Assembly: GCA_029204225.1 (NCBI GenBank)
Contig: MU831880.1
Span: forward strand, 1 to 64,000
Source of the DNA: Diphasiastrum complanatum
Taxonomy: Eukaryota > Streptophyta > Lycopodiopsida > Lycopodiales > Lycopodiaceae
Direction of reading: 5' to 3'
Length of the DNA stretch: 64,000 bases
Shown here: piece after piece, positions 43,856 through 54,414 of the stretch
Layout of the letters: every line of letters begins with the position of its first letter
Position numbering within the stretch: position 1 is the first letter of the stretch
The notes under the pieces: model-generated
The model's input: the letters and a program-made list of their open reading frames with translations, nothing else
What the model was told of the DNA's origin: nothing
Databases searched by the model: none
Translations under genes and position numbers: made by a program

Positions 43856-45266
43856 TTACTGACTCTCAATAACAGCTTCTGGATGATGGTGGCACATTTC
43901 CATCCAAACTTTTTCTCTCAGAGCATCTTCTTTCAGGTCTTCCTCTTCCGAATCAAAATCAAAGGGAGCTGCTGCTGATGGTTCAACGGCCACATCATGA
44001 AGCATAGCAAGGTACGGATGCTCTAGCGCCTCTGTCACAGTGATCCGCCTTTTTGGGTCAAACACAAGCATTTTGTCTAAGAGATTGATGGCCAGAGGAT
44101 TTGCATTTGGATACAAACGAGCAAGAGAAGCTCTGGGAGCAAATTGGAGCGATCTGATATAGCTTCGAGCTTTATGACTATGGATGAATTGCAAGTCGTT
44201 TTCCTCTGGAGAACCAATTATACTAATGATCAGCTTCAATTGGTGAATATAATCTTTGCCAGGAAATAGAGGTTTCCGACCCAGCAACTCAGCAAAAATG
44301 CAGCCCACAGACCACATATCAATAGCACTTGAATATTCTTCGCAAGATAATAATAATTCCGGAGCTCGATACCATCGGGTCACCACATATTCGGTCATGA
44401 ATTGACCCTTCTCACTTCCTGTCCGTGCCAATCCGAAGTCACAAATTTTCAGATCACAGCTTGCATTCAAAAGAAGATTGCTGGGTTTCAAGTCTCGATG
44501 GAGAACATTTGCTGAGTGAACATATTTCAAACCCCGGAGAAGCTGAACCATTGAAACAGAGATCAAAGGTCGTTAGGATCTACGCATTCACATACTACCT
44601 ATCAGAGTTCAAGAGTTCAGCAACTATGAATGGGAAACAATATGGATTGATTGTGTGGCATCAACATGATACATGACCTAATGTATAATTTATATTTAGG
44701 AATAAATGAAGTCGTGCGAACCCAGGAATAAAAGAAGAACCGGGTGCAAATTCTCTACAGACAATCTATTTTCTACTAACATATTTTGGTTAGACAAGAG
44801 GAAAAAGGACTGAAAAATTGCATACAATCGGAGAGCCTACCTGGTATATGAAGTACTGAAAGTGATCATCCGTTAAAGTCTGTGAAGATCGGATGATTTG
44901 ATGAAGGTCTGTGTCCATAAGTTCATACACAAGATAAACGTCATTGAAGCCGTGTTTTTCAACTGGCTTCATGATATCCTTAATAGCAATTATGTTCTCG
45001 TGATAAAGATGTCGAAGAAGCCTAATTTCCCGTAGTGTTCTTCTGGCATCTGTAATATTCTCAAAAGCATTGGCGATCTTCTTAATAGCCACTTTTTCAC
45101 CTGTGTCTGAGTTCCTTGCCGAGCAGACTATCCCATATGCACCCTTCCCTATAGGTTTTATGGGGACGTACTTAGTATCCACTTCAAAAATGCTTCGCCA
45201 CAGCATGTAGTAATGCTTTCCGGGATTTGAGGCTCCATTTGGAGGATCTATCTTGGTCGCCATCAA
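43856..45266 (-). CDS. TEY-type mitogen-activated protein kinase, group C-like, two exons
   Basis: Serine/threonine MAP kinase acting at the end of a MAPK cascade in cytosol and nucleus. Exon 1 is 45266-44841 and exon 2 is 44542-43856. The 298-bp intron has a CAG|GTAGGC donor and a GGTTCAG acceptor in phase 0, giving 370 residues. Motifs: glycine loop GKGAYG (40-45), catalytic Lys62, HRDLKPSN with Asp159, DFG 177-179, activation loop T192-E193-Y194, and a C-lobe with [19 protein letters not shown]. Length, the PPNG..N.GKHY N-terminus, the single intron after the YFIYQ block and the C-terminal HHHPEA block fit Arabidopsis MPK1/2/7/14 (group C). The [10 protein letters not shown] stretch is more group B-like, and the common docking region reads [10 protein letters not shown] without the acidic DE-P-C pattern of groups A/B. 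Two adjacent ATGs open the frame; either could be used. No stops or frameshifts. Confidence 0.95.
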
Positions 45267-45337
45267 ATATTTACTCCTCGCTACTTACAAAAAGGTAGAA
45301 CTGGCCCCTCATTGAGACGACCCAGCAAGCGGCTGGC

Positions 45338-45371
45338 TGATATTAGTTCTTGCTTGGCAGAACTAATATCA
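45338..45371 (-). promoter_or_regulatory. Perfect 13-bp hairpin upstream of the MAPK ATG
   Basis: TGATATTAGTTCT (45338-45350) and its exact reverse complement AGAACTAATATCA (45359-45371), with an 8-nt loop. It lies 72-105 nt before the first ATG, within the likely 5' UTR. Confidence 0.6.
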
Positions 45372-46412
45372 AAGGTAATATCTTTGACCTGAACGTGCAG
45401 CTCGGAGAGATCACCCTCTGTTTTCTAGCAATGAAGGGACAAGGTTGCTGGATACAATCGGATTCGCAAAATGCATCTCAACAGACCAAGAGCGCACCAG
45501 AAAAACGACTAATTTATAAGCTTAGGGTTAAGTGAATAGCAATTGTAAAGAAACAGCACAAGGGTTTTAAGAGAGCAGACAAAGCGTGATTCATCTGGCA
45601 AATAGGGAGGGAACACAACCATAGCAGGCAAAGCATCATACGGAAACACCAAAACACGATCCCAAGAAGCCAAGCTCCATAAGATCTGGCCTCACAGACC
45701 AGCAACACACACTGTTTCAGAGCATTCAAAACCCCAACCAGTGATTAATTGCTCATTGATTAGGCCAGCTAGAAAGGCAGCTGACAAACAAACACGCATC
45801 TGCTGGCAGCATATGCATATGCTTATAGTAGAGCAAATAAAATTGCGTGTCCACGTTCTCGAAATGAATTCATGGATCGCAAAAAAAACACTAAAAAAAG
45901 GCGAAAGAGAAGAAGAAGAAGAAGAAGAAGGAGAAAGCAAAAGGGAGAAAGAGATGGAAGGGGACAACCGTCTGAAGAGGCAGGCCCATGGGTGTTACTA
46001 GTACGGAGCATCTTACGACCCACCACTCAGATCTTGCCAGGTGGTCTTCTGAACGGCCGATCATAGAACCATGGCAAAATCTGAACGTTCAGTAGCCGAT
46101 CTAACGGTCAGGGCGGTGAAACTATAGCGTGTCATGGGGACAGCGGGTCAGGGATCTGATGGCTAAAATATGGCGGGGCCACGTCCGGTAAATGTCGGTT
46201 GGCCAGCCCAGATAGACCCGACCATCCGATTCCTGACTGAATTGCCCGTCAAATTGGTACCATGCAAGCTGAGATGCCTTTCTCACCCCCTTCAAAGAAA
46301 AGCAAGCCCTTCTCACTTCAATGTAAATAAATAAAAGATAAATGGAAAGTAACGTTTTTGTGCACAAAATGCCCATATTCGTCGTGAGCATTGATAGTGG
46401 ACATGTGGCATT

Positions 46413-46475
46413 ACGTCATTGGTTGATTGAGAGAAGGTTTATTCCATGTGATAGCGGACACACGTCATTGGTTGA
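46413..46475 (-). promoter_or_regulatory. Duplicated TGACGT + CCAAT promoter word
   Basis: ACGTCATTGGTTGA occurs at 46413-46426 and 46462-46475. Read toward the gene it is TCAACCAATGACGT, which joins a CCAAT box to a TGACGT core of the bZIP/as-1 kind. It is about 1.15 kb upstream of the ATG, so it may be a distal element. Confidence 0.45.
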
Positions 46476-46560
46476 GAGTAGGTTCACTAGGTTTCTATAG
46501 TGCAGTCTGTAAATAGATTTAGATCTTAACCATCTATCTCCCTCCTGCTATGTTAGATAT

Positions 46561-47640
46561 CGTTAATCCGACGGTGGGCTGTACAGCTTGTAGCAATATT
46601 CGCCGCTCCCGCGGCTCAACCTGCTACACGAGTAGCCCACCTCCGGATGAATGATAACCAGTCCATAAACACGACCTTGAAGCTTTTATTTGAAAATTCT
46701 TTTTCTAGAATTATCATGAAAATATGTAAAATAATGCTTGGAATAATGCTAAACATGAAAGGTATTCAAAATGTCAATGTTGGCGAGTTGGGTCAAGGAG
46801 TAAGTTCTATCGAAACCTATCTATTGCACTCTCATCTAGTCTTGTGTACGTTTTTGCAGCCTAGTTAGGTTCAGTATATTATTGTACATTTGTATATAAA
46901 AAAAAGTTTAGTACATTTTAAGTGAGTTGTGCACACATCAAAAGAAAAAGTTTATTTGTCATGTGTCAAGGATAATGAAAAAAATTGGCTAAAAGTAAAA
47001 TTCTTGCCACACTAAGATAGGCTTGAACACTACATGTTATTCCATTCGCATGTTTGGAACCTTGTGCTCACGAACGAATTGTCATGAAAATGCTAAAAGT
47101 AAATTATTTTAAAAGTTGCAACATAATGCGTTTCACTGAGCCAAAAACGTGTACTCCATTTATTAAAAAAAAAATTGAAGCCATCAATCAATAATGATAC
47201 TATTAGGATAAAAACATAATAGAACCATCAAATATAAAGTCTACGCCAAAAGCAAAAACAAAAGATTGTCGTGCCTAGGACTTTATCTTATGTGAAGACA
47301 ACCTACCTTCTTGGTCAGGCTATTCGAGCTTTATGGGCGTAATGCCCGACTCAGGCAAAGATATGCACAAATGTACGTGAAAACCCCACATAAAGAATGT
47401 CAAAAAAGGGAAGAAGAACTAGTTTATGAAAAGCAAAAAGGTCTCAAGGGCCCAAAAGCCTATTGACACCTAAAACAGAAGTTGGATGTCTTGGTAGTAG
47501 AATTGTTCGAGCAGAAGGACCTGTTCTGCAGCAGTTTACTTTTGAGAGACATTTGTTGAGTTTCTACATAGATCTGCAACTATCTTTTCTATGGTCTTTG
47601 GGCTTCCCAAGCAATCATTTTTGGCAGATACTAGGGCACA
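46561..47640. other. Intergenic spacer
   Basis: AT-rich, with short open frames only. No domain, LTR end or RNA gene was recognised. Confidence 0.45.
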
Positions 47641-47647
47641 TTTGGCT

Positions 47648-48240
47648 ATGGGCAAGCTAGTTGTTGGTAGAGGCTACTTTGAGAAGTCTTCTGCTGCACG
47701 TCTTTTATCTATGTCTCATTTGATCGCCATGACTAAAGCATAGGGTGGCATCCGCCCTATCCCTGAGGGCGAAGTCCTCCTCCGTCTTGTAAGACGCTCT
47801 ATCTATTTTAGTTTCAATAGATTTTTGTCTCTTTTCTCTCCCCTCATCAGGTTGGCATCTCTACTCATGGCGGCTGGATAACTCTATTTCTAGAGCTGCA
47901 ATCTTTCGGGAGCTGCGGGCGGCTGGTGGTGCGTTGGCTCAACTTATCCCATTTGTGCAGTTTGAGACTCCCCTCTTTTACAGTCACCATGTGCGCTCTG
48001 AGGATTTTTCTACTATCTAGTCTACAGTAGGTAGTCGTCAAGGTGATCCTTTGGGTGGTCCTCTTTTCGCTTTGGCTCATTTTCGTGCCCTTCGAGCTTC
48101 TGTAGAGGCCTTTCCCTCCTGCTTATTTCCTTCGGTTGCTAATGACACTCATATTGTTGGTCTTGCTACGGTGCTCCACATCTTTCATCATTTTTTTGAG
48201 CAATTGGCTTCTCTTGGTATGTCAATTCAACCTCTATTAC
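47648..48240 (+). pseudogene. Non-LTR (LINE-like) reverse transcriptase relic
   Basis: Two RT blocks in different frames. The first (47648-47790) has SAARLLSMSHLIAMTK, a stop, then GGIRPI and GEVLLRLVRR, the usual N-terminal RT region. The second (about 47870-48240) has SISRAAIFRELRAAGG, then a stop, GSRQGDPLGGPLFALAHF, and ANDTHIVG in place of the catalytic ADD motif. The segment between them that should carry the first catalytic Asp is mostly missing. GxRQGDPLGG points to a non-LTR element, not a gypsy or copia RT. No endonuclease or poly(A) tail was found. Confidence 0.65.
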
Positions 48241-48244
48241 TTTG

Positions 48245-49238
48245 ATGGAGTTCCAATACTGCTTTGTAAAGTGTGTAGCAATGAGTTGGATCTAGAGGGT
48301 CACCGCCTGTTGGGTGAGACCAGGCGAATTTCCGGTGAAATAGGAAAATCATCCCCCACAACGGGAACTTCATCAATTGCCATTTGCCTAGAAAAAACTA
48401 TTTTTTTTTGTTAAATACAAGATTATTTCGGGTATGATTGCAAATAAAAAGCAATGTAAGAAAAAAAATGCCAGTTTTAAGACAATAACATGCTTTTTGA
48501 AAAATTATACCAATATTTTTTGCAAATGCATAGGCCTATAAACAAAATAATGAGTTATGTTGATCTTTGTTTAACCATCTTAAAAAATTCCCATTAGAAT
48601 AAACTACTCGAAATAATTATAGAGATAATTAATTTCAAAAAGACCTCCGCCCTCCTTGCCATGCTAAAAAAAAAAATACCATTTAGAAAGTTTTTTATAC
48701 ATGATTTCTAAATGAAACCCACCCCCCCCCCCCCCCCCCCCCCCGATTGAGCCTTAAAGGCACTGCCCTGGGACCAAATGGGTTCTGGCTCCAGCCCAAT
48801 GTTTGGGCGCCATGTGGCATAGTGCTCGCAAGGGGGCTGCCTGCCAAAATGGACGGGCGTAGCTGGCTATTCACAGGCGGGCACTAGGGTGAGGTCCTGA
48901 GCACCCTGGCAATGGCACCGGGTAGCGCAGGTGGCGCCGGGGCAGCGGCATCAAGCAGGCACCAAGCGGCATCGGGCAGGGCGCAGATGGCATCGAGTAG
49001 CCCCAGGGTGGGCACCGGTGGGCAGCCCAACGCCCAGGCACACACACATGAGCAAGGGCACAATGTTCTTGTTGATCATCCACTAATAAAGCCTCAGGTT
49101 TTATGTAAGCGAACTCTATCCACGCACTTCCTGAAGCACCCATGTCCCAACAATAAAAGAACCGACAACAGCGCCCCTTCACGACAATCGTAGCCTAGTG
49201 CCGGGGGACCGGCACTACTTTGGGCCGTGGACCAGGGT
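48245..49238. other. Spacer with poly(C) tract and GC-rich low-complexity block
   Basis: 48245-48720 is AT-rich without features. A run of 23 C is at 48722-48744. About 48750-49230 is far more GC-rich than the rest of the window and is built of degenerate repeats of GGCA(C/T)CGGG-like words. The open frames it contains on both strands look like composition artefacts. Confidence 0.5.
48722..48744. repeat. (C)23 homopolymer
   Basis: Uninterrupted run of 23 C after ACCC-type flanks. Confidence 0.95.
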
Positions 49239-49556
49239 TGTGGGTATTTCCTGCACAATAATAAACAAGTGGGTCCCATCAGGCCAAGCCTTACCTAGTG
49301 GGTCTCGCCACAGTACATTGTAAGTAGGGTAATAAGTGCAAGGGCACTGGCATTCTGTGCGTATAAGCCCAACCCAATGAGTACCAGTAGCAAGTTGTAA
49401 TTCCTAGGAATAAGAGACTAGAGGCTTAAAACTCTAAAATGACATTAGAGGCCCTAAGTCAAGTTGCAAATAAAAAAGCTAAAAGGGCCCAACTTAGAAC
49501 TCACATAAATCATGTGAGTGCCCTTGTGCTTTCTTAGTTCCATTAGATTTAATTGT
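49239..49556 (+). repeat. Partial gypsy LTR related to copy C
   Basis: Begins TGTGGGTATT. It shares with the LTR at 52494 the block near the start containing GCGTATAAGCCCA and CCCAATGAG, and later a block around CATGTGAGTGCCC. It is cut at about 49556, where a copia fragment begins. Confidence 0.5.
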
Positions 49557-49574
49557 GTTTATTTGAAAGGCTTG

Positions 49575-50165
49575 GATTAGAATCCTTGCCCAATGAAAGC
49601 TCTCATGAAGGTCATGACATATGTCCAAGCTACAAAGCATCTCAACATCTGTTATGGAGGCAGCCAATCTGCCAATATTCTTGAAGGATATACAAATGCA
49701 AATTGGGCAGGAGATATCAACACCAGAAGATCAACTTCTGGATTTGTATTCATATTGAATCAAGGAACAATCTCATGGAACAGCCGAAGGCAGACCTCAG
49801 TAGCATTATCTTCAACTGAATCAGAATACGTAGCTGCCACAAATTCTACCAAGGAGGCAATTTTGCTAAGAAACCTACTTGCAGATATTAGCCTTGCTCA
49901 AGAACATGCAATGATAATCTATTGTGATGATCAAAGCACAATAGCACTCTCTCTCTAAATTTGAGATTTGACTCTCAGAGCAAACACATTGAAATCAAGT
50001 ATCACTACCTTAGAGAAAAAGTGCAAAGCAACGAAGTGCCATTGTTTTACTGCAAGACAGAGTTAATGGCAGCAAATTACTTCACAAAAGCTCTATCAAA
50101 GGAGCACCATCTCAAATTTAACGACGTGTTAAATCTGAAGATCCAAGTTTTTCAGGATCCACATT
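49575..50165 (+). pseudogene. Copia RNase H fragment
   Basis: The plus-strand end of a copia polyprotein: ANWAGDINTRRSTSGFVF, ISWNSRRQTSVALSSTESEY and CDDQSTIALS, then a stop near 49957, and HIEIKYHYLREKV and ANYFTKAL in the next stretch. It is followed by a polypurine tract (50166-50174) and an LTR. It is less damaged than the related piece at 27868-29770. Upstream coding sequence is absent. Confidence 0.85.
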
Positions 50166-50174
50166 AAAGGGGAG

Positions 50175-50887
50175 TGTTGGATTTCAATGCTCAAATCCAC
50201 TAAGTAATGAGCATCATGGAAAAACTCAGCCGAAGTCCAACTTCGCTTTTTTGGGACTTTCGCGTTTTTTGCAATTTTCACACTTTTCGCACCTTCAAGA
50301 TATTTGCACTTCAGGGTTTGTCAAAACTCAACTCCATCGACTTCAAAGTCATCAATGCCCGAAATGCCCAACACATCGAAGTGCCCGACGAAAATTGATC
50401 CATGAACTGTCAGACAACTTCAAGTACATCTCTAACAGTCCACCTGACTTGTACATACACTTACAATTAAGAGAAGACGGCCATCTAATGCATAACGGCT
50501 TCAGTAAATTAAGCAGTTAGATTTTATTTTTCAATGCACTGAGCACTGATATGTTATCATCAATGTATAGCGTCAGTAGATCTAACATGCTCAGTAGGCT
50601 GTATTCTAGTTAAGTAACTAAGTTGCTAAGAAAGTAAACGATCATCAGCGTGAGAACTTTTTGGCACCATCAGTATTGCGTTGCTCCACGCCCTTGTACT
50701 CATTTTTCCCTTATCAATCAGAGTGCAAGTTTTTGGTCTCACTAATGTATTATTCTATTACGCATTGCTCCTGTTGATTCATCTTGATTATTGCTGGTAA
50801 CTGTTGCACTTTTGATCCATCTACCAAATGCTCCACTTCCGCTGCTATCCGATTCAATACTTCCACAATATCCCACGTTTTTCGACA
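50175..50887 (+). repeat. Copia LTR with polypurine tract before and primer site after
   Basis: 713 bp, TGTTGG...CGACA. It is preceded by AAAGGGGAG and followed at once by TGGTATCAGAGC. It therefore serves as 3' LTR to the fragment on its left and 5' LTR to the leader on its right. Confidence 0.75.
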
Positions 50888-51199
50888 TGGTATCAGAGCA
50901 TCTGTTTCTACCAGAGCTCCTCTGATTGGATATCAGTCAATATTATCTAAAATCACTATTTTACGACAATCTGAAGGAGCAAGGAAGCCTTGAGGAGGAA
51001 CAAAGTCCGAGAGAAGACCCGTTGGAGACCACACTGAACAAAGTAATAATCAGATACAAATTTTTTTTAACCAATTACAAACTTATAATTCAAACAACTT
51101 GGGCTATCAACTAGATGTTTTCACTAGTGAAAAAAGTTTAAGCACTCTGAAGTTGTCGAGGACTGGATAAATGGGTGGTCTAGTTATTTTAGCTTGCAC
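50888..51199 (+). pseudogene. Copia primer site, leader and gag start remnant
   Basis: TGGTATCAGAGC at 50888-50899 is the tRNA-Met(i) primer site. Traces of a gag N-terminus follow in broken frames to about 51190, where the sequence passes into a minus-strand gypsy fragment. The exact junction is uncertain. Confidence 0.6.
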
Positions 51200-51687
51200 A
51201 ATGTCACATAAGCAGCATGGACTGAATTCTATCCTTGCAAAATGTTGAAACAACCAAAAAGTTGTGCAGCCGCCTGTATGACTGGTTCCGTGATAGCTTC
51301 TATCAGGTACCCATTGTTAGTTTGAGTCAGAATCTCGGGTGCAGTCTAGGCGACGAAAGGTTTGATCAGGACTTTTGCCTATCGATGGCGGTCACCAGAC
51401 ATAATGCCGACAGTGACCATCGAGTCCGCGATAACCCGTACCTTGTACGTGTGGTACTCTGGTACATGAAGTAGAAACACGACTTAGGCGCGGGTGGCGT
51501 AAGCATGAAGGGTGAGGCCCATGTTAATGTTAGAGCTGAAAAGCGCCGGGTAAAGAAGTGAACCCGCAATCTGGAGCCATGGTTTAATCAGGGCTTCAGA
51601 AGGCAAGGGCCAAATCTAGGTGGCTGATGGTATTTCTCGTTGGATTACCTACTTGGTGCCAGAGTCTTCAGAAGATGAGGAGTCCAT
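51200..51687 (-). pseudogene. Accessory ORF N-terminal domain, 51-kb gypsy copy
   Basis: Minus-strand fragment starting MDSSSSEDSG at 51687. It then shows REIPSAT, a WPLP block, and TQTNNGYLIEAITEPVIQAA (about 51340-51280). After a frameshift, KDRI near 51240 matches the end of the N-terminal domain of copies A and B. It is cut before the coiled coil. This fourth copy confirms that the N-terminal domain is a real conserved unit. Confidence 0.65.
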
Positions 51688-52493
51688 GTTAGCAGTGATA
51701 GTTAAAGTGCAAAAACGTAGAAAAAATGGTGGGAAAGGTAAAAAGTGGTGGAAACGAGAAAAACAGTGAATAACAAGTGTTGGATGGTAGAAACAACAAT
51801 TCAAAGCGCAGATCTGGGTTTAGAGTATGCAGATGATCGCTTGTATGAAGTTTGGTCGCATTCGAAAAACTTGGAAAATCCGGTGGAAATTTGAGCAGAG
51901 CTTCATTGGGAAAGGTAACAAATGAATACAGCCCTTATATAGCGGACATTAGAGTGCGTATTTGGCGAAATCCACTTTCCCTTGCTCAGTTCCACCCAAA
52001 TTTTGGCAGGGTCCTTTTTCACAATATTCTAAGACCTCAGAGAAGTCTGCGAGAGTTCAGAAGGTGATTTGACTGCCCTGCAAAGGTTCTGCAAGGGTTC
52101 AGACAGTTTGCGAGGGTTCAATCCTTGCAGGGAGTGAATGCTCGTACAACTTGTTCCTGTGACTGGATTTTCAAGATCAGACCATGTAGACAGGCTAATT
52201 TCACTGCTCTGATTTCATTTATGCCCCTTGCGAAGTTGGTCTGATGATCTTGATGCCTTGCGAAGGTTCTGAAGATTCTGCTTCTGGGAACCCTTGCATA
52301 CACTAAAAAATGATATTTTTCCATCAGTATCCCTTGATTTTCATGGATGCATCTAGGTCGGATCTAGTGACTATCCAAGTTTCAAGAGCTATCTCCCTGG
52401 GGATCTCCAAAAATCATGAAAAAAAGTGCTCTTTTAGAGTATTTTTTGACGAGATCTTGAGATTTTCTGATTTTTAACCTTTGTGTTGGGGGT
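51688..52493 (-). promoter_or_regulatory. Upstream region of the accessory ORF, 51-kb copy: TATA and word cluster
   Basis: On the minus strand TATATAAGG lies at 51933-51941. Beyond it is a word cluster (plus-strand reading): GCGAGAGTTC 52049, GCAAAGGTTC 52080, GCAAGGGTTC 52091, GCGAGGGTTC 52110, GCGAAGTTGG 52230 and GCGAAGGTTCT 52260. The arrangement (cluster, TATA, ORF) repeats that of copies A and B. The region ends where the LTR of copy C begins at 52494. Confidence 0.6.
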
Positions 52494-53281
52494 ATTCCCG
52501 ACGAATTGTAAATAAATAATATTGGCCAATAAAATGTGTTGCGAGGGCATGGCATCCTGCGCGTATAAGCCCATGGCCCAATGAGCATGCAATTTGAGTT
52601 GTAAATAAAATAATACACTTGGGCCCCTTTGTAATTAAAATAAAACTAGTCAATTTTAAACATAGAGTTTACTTTTTTAGAGTTGGGTCCAATTTTGGAC
52701 TCACATGAATCTTGTGATTTCCAATGTACTTTTTGTGGACCCTTGGATCAAGTTGGGTCCAAGATGAATGGATAGGATCAATGTAAATATTAGCCAATAG
52801 GATTTTGGGGAAAGGGCCTTCCCCATTTATAAAAAGGCACCATTTGTACTCTATTTCCATGCTTAATGAGAAAGAGAAAATTATACCACTTTTTGGAGAG
52901 AAGCATCCTCATTTGCTATTCACTACTTGCTAATGCTTTTGATTGTGTTTCCATTGCTTTCTATTTTCATGTTGATTGGTTGTCTGAGTTAATGCAAACA
53001 TAAGGAGCTTTTGAGCTAACCTCCACTCTCACCCTCTATCTCTCTCTTTCTCTCTTCTCTTCTCTCAATCTCTTCTAATCTTCCCTTTCCTTTCACCTAC
53101 AATCATGATGAAGGTAGTTTAGGGGAGTAGAGTTAGTGGAAGTAGTGGTAGTGGTGGTAGAATTAGATGAAAAGTAGGGAACTAACTAAAAGTAGCATCT
53201 ATGCATAGTTAGGTGCCTATCCAGTGAACTAACCCTTGACAGGCGGGAGGGCTACTACAACACCAGATCGAAGACCCTACA
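52494..53281 (+). repeat. 5' LTR of gypsy copy C
   Basis: 788 bp, TGTTGG...CTACA, directly before the primer site. It is distantly similar to the LTR piece at 49239 and to the LTRs of copies A and B at the ends. Confidence 0.8.
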
Positions 53282-53282
53282 G

Positions 53283-53297
53283 TGGCGCCGTTGCCGG
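53283..53297 (+). other. Gypsy copy C primer binding site, tRNA-Asp type
   Basis: TGGCGCCGTTGCCGG, one base after the LTR end. Confidence 0.88.
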
Positions 53298-54414
53298 AAA
53301 TAGGTTCTCTGTATTTTTTTGTATTTGGACTGTTCACAGCTAGTGGAGGAGGTGTGAGAGGGTAGAAGAGCCCCTGAACACCCTCTAAGGGCTTTAAACC
53401 CAAACCAACCAACCAAAAAACCCAAAAAACACACTAATCTGTATTTTGGAGAGAAAAAGAGCCTAAAATCTCATCAAATTTTAATATATCTAAAACTAGT
53501 AAGAGTTAACCCTTGCATGACTGGCAGCAACTCCAGGGTACTCTCCCAGACCTGCATAGAAGCCTGCGAGAGTTAGTTCCAAGTAGATTGCAAAAATCAG
53601 AGAAAAACCATAAAAAATTCAAAAAACCCTTGAAAAACTCTAAAAAAAATACAAATCTTCATCAAAACTCTCGCAGAGCCCTCTGAAGTTCCATATCAGT
53701 GAGACCATAACACAGAGAAGCTTGCGAGAGTTAGTTTGATGTCTAAGTGCCTGTGCGAGAGTTCCCAATGAAAAAAAGACGGAAAAGTACCAGAGAACCC
53801 TCGCAGACACTAAAATTTTCAGTTCCAGTAGGCAAGAACTCTCGCAGAGGATTTTGAAGTTCCATCTTAGTGACACAAGGACACAGAAGAGTCTGCGAGA
53901 GTTAGTTTGATTCCAGTGAGCTAAAAATTGGGTTCAAGTGCTAAAAAATCACTAAAAAGTGAAGATCCAGCAAATCCTTCCAGTAAGAACTCTTGCAGAC
54001 CATTTCAATCGATTGAGAATGTCAATTTCCATCAGTATGAAGCCTGAGAGAGTTAGTATAGATATTTGGTGAAGATCTGAACCCTCACATATAGTGAAAT
54101 TTTCACTTAGTGCGAGAGTTAACTCTTGCAGAGAATTCCATAGTGAGATCTGACCCAGATTCAGCTACTGTGAACCTTGCGAGAGTTACTTCCCAAAGAT
54201 TTGAGAGATATTAAGTTTTTGATCTGCAAAAACAGCTAAAGAACCCTCACACAGCCAACCCTTGCACAAGAGAATCCTCGTAGACTAGATCAGTGGAAAG
54301 ATCTGCACCAGATCCAGCTACTCTCAAAATCTCAGGTCAATCAGTGCAAGGAGTAAAAAGATATCAAGAAAAAACCATCGTACAAGGCCTAAATTTCACT
54401 TTCGGCCGATCAGA
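53298..54414 (+). other. Leader of gypsy copy C
   Basis: About 1.1 kb of non-coding leader between primer site and gag. Its main feature is the GCGAGAGTT word cluster annotated separately. Confidence 0.6.
53566..54280 (+). promoter_or_regulatory. Dense GCGAGAGTT word cluster in the leader of copy C
   Basis: GCGAGAGTT is exact at 53566, 53724, 53755, 53895, 54112 and 54179. Its reverse complement AACTCTCGC is at 53666 and 53837, and AACCCTCGC is at 53796. Further near-matches occur around 53988, 54045, 54121 and 54240. Spacing is irregular. A G/C trinucleotide often extends the word (AACTCTCGCAGAG, GCGAGAGTTAGTT). Confidence 0.75.

Larger units (their letters stand above)
45267..46560 (-). 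promoter_or_regulatory. 5' UTR and promoter region of the MAPK gene
   Basis: The upstream region on the minus strand contains a 13-bp-arm hairpin close to the ATG (45338-45371) and a CTT-rich stretch (about 45895-45955) of the sort common in plant 5' UTRs. Farther out lies a duplicated 14-bp promoter word (46413-46475). No competing ORF has support. Transcription start and any 5' UTR intron cannot be fixed by eye. Confidence 0.55.

Noticed and set aside
43856..45266. MAPK as a processed or dead pseudogene
   Set aside because: It has an intron with good splice sites, all catalytic motifs and a normal length of 370 residues, without stops.
45741..46066. Lys/Arg/Glu-rich frames around 45900
   Set aside because: They come from a GAA/CTT repeat in the probable 5' UTR of the MAPK gene and have no other support.
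48871..49193. Open frames on both strands in the GC-rich block
   Set aside because: Overlapping frames of similar length on both strands, with repetitive low-complexity content, are what GC-rich sequence gives by chance. No domain is seen.
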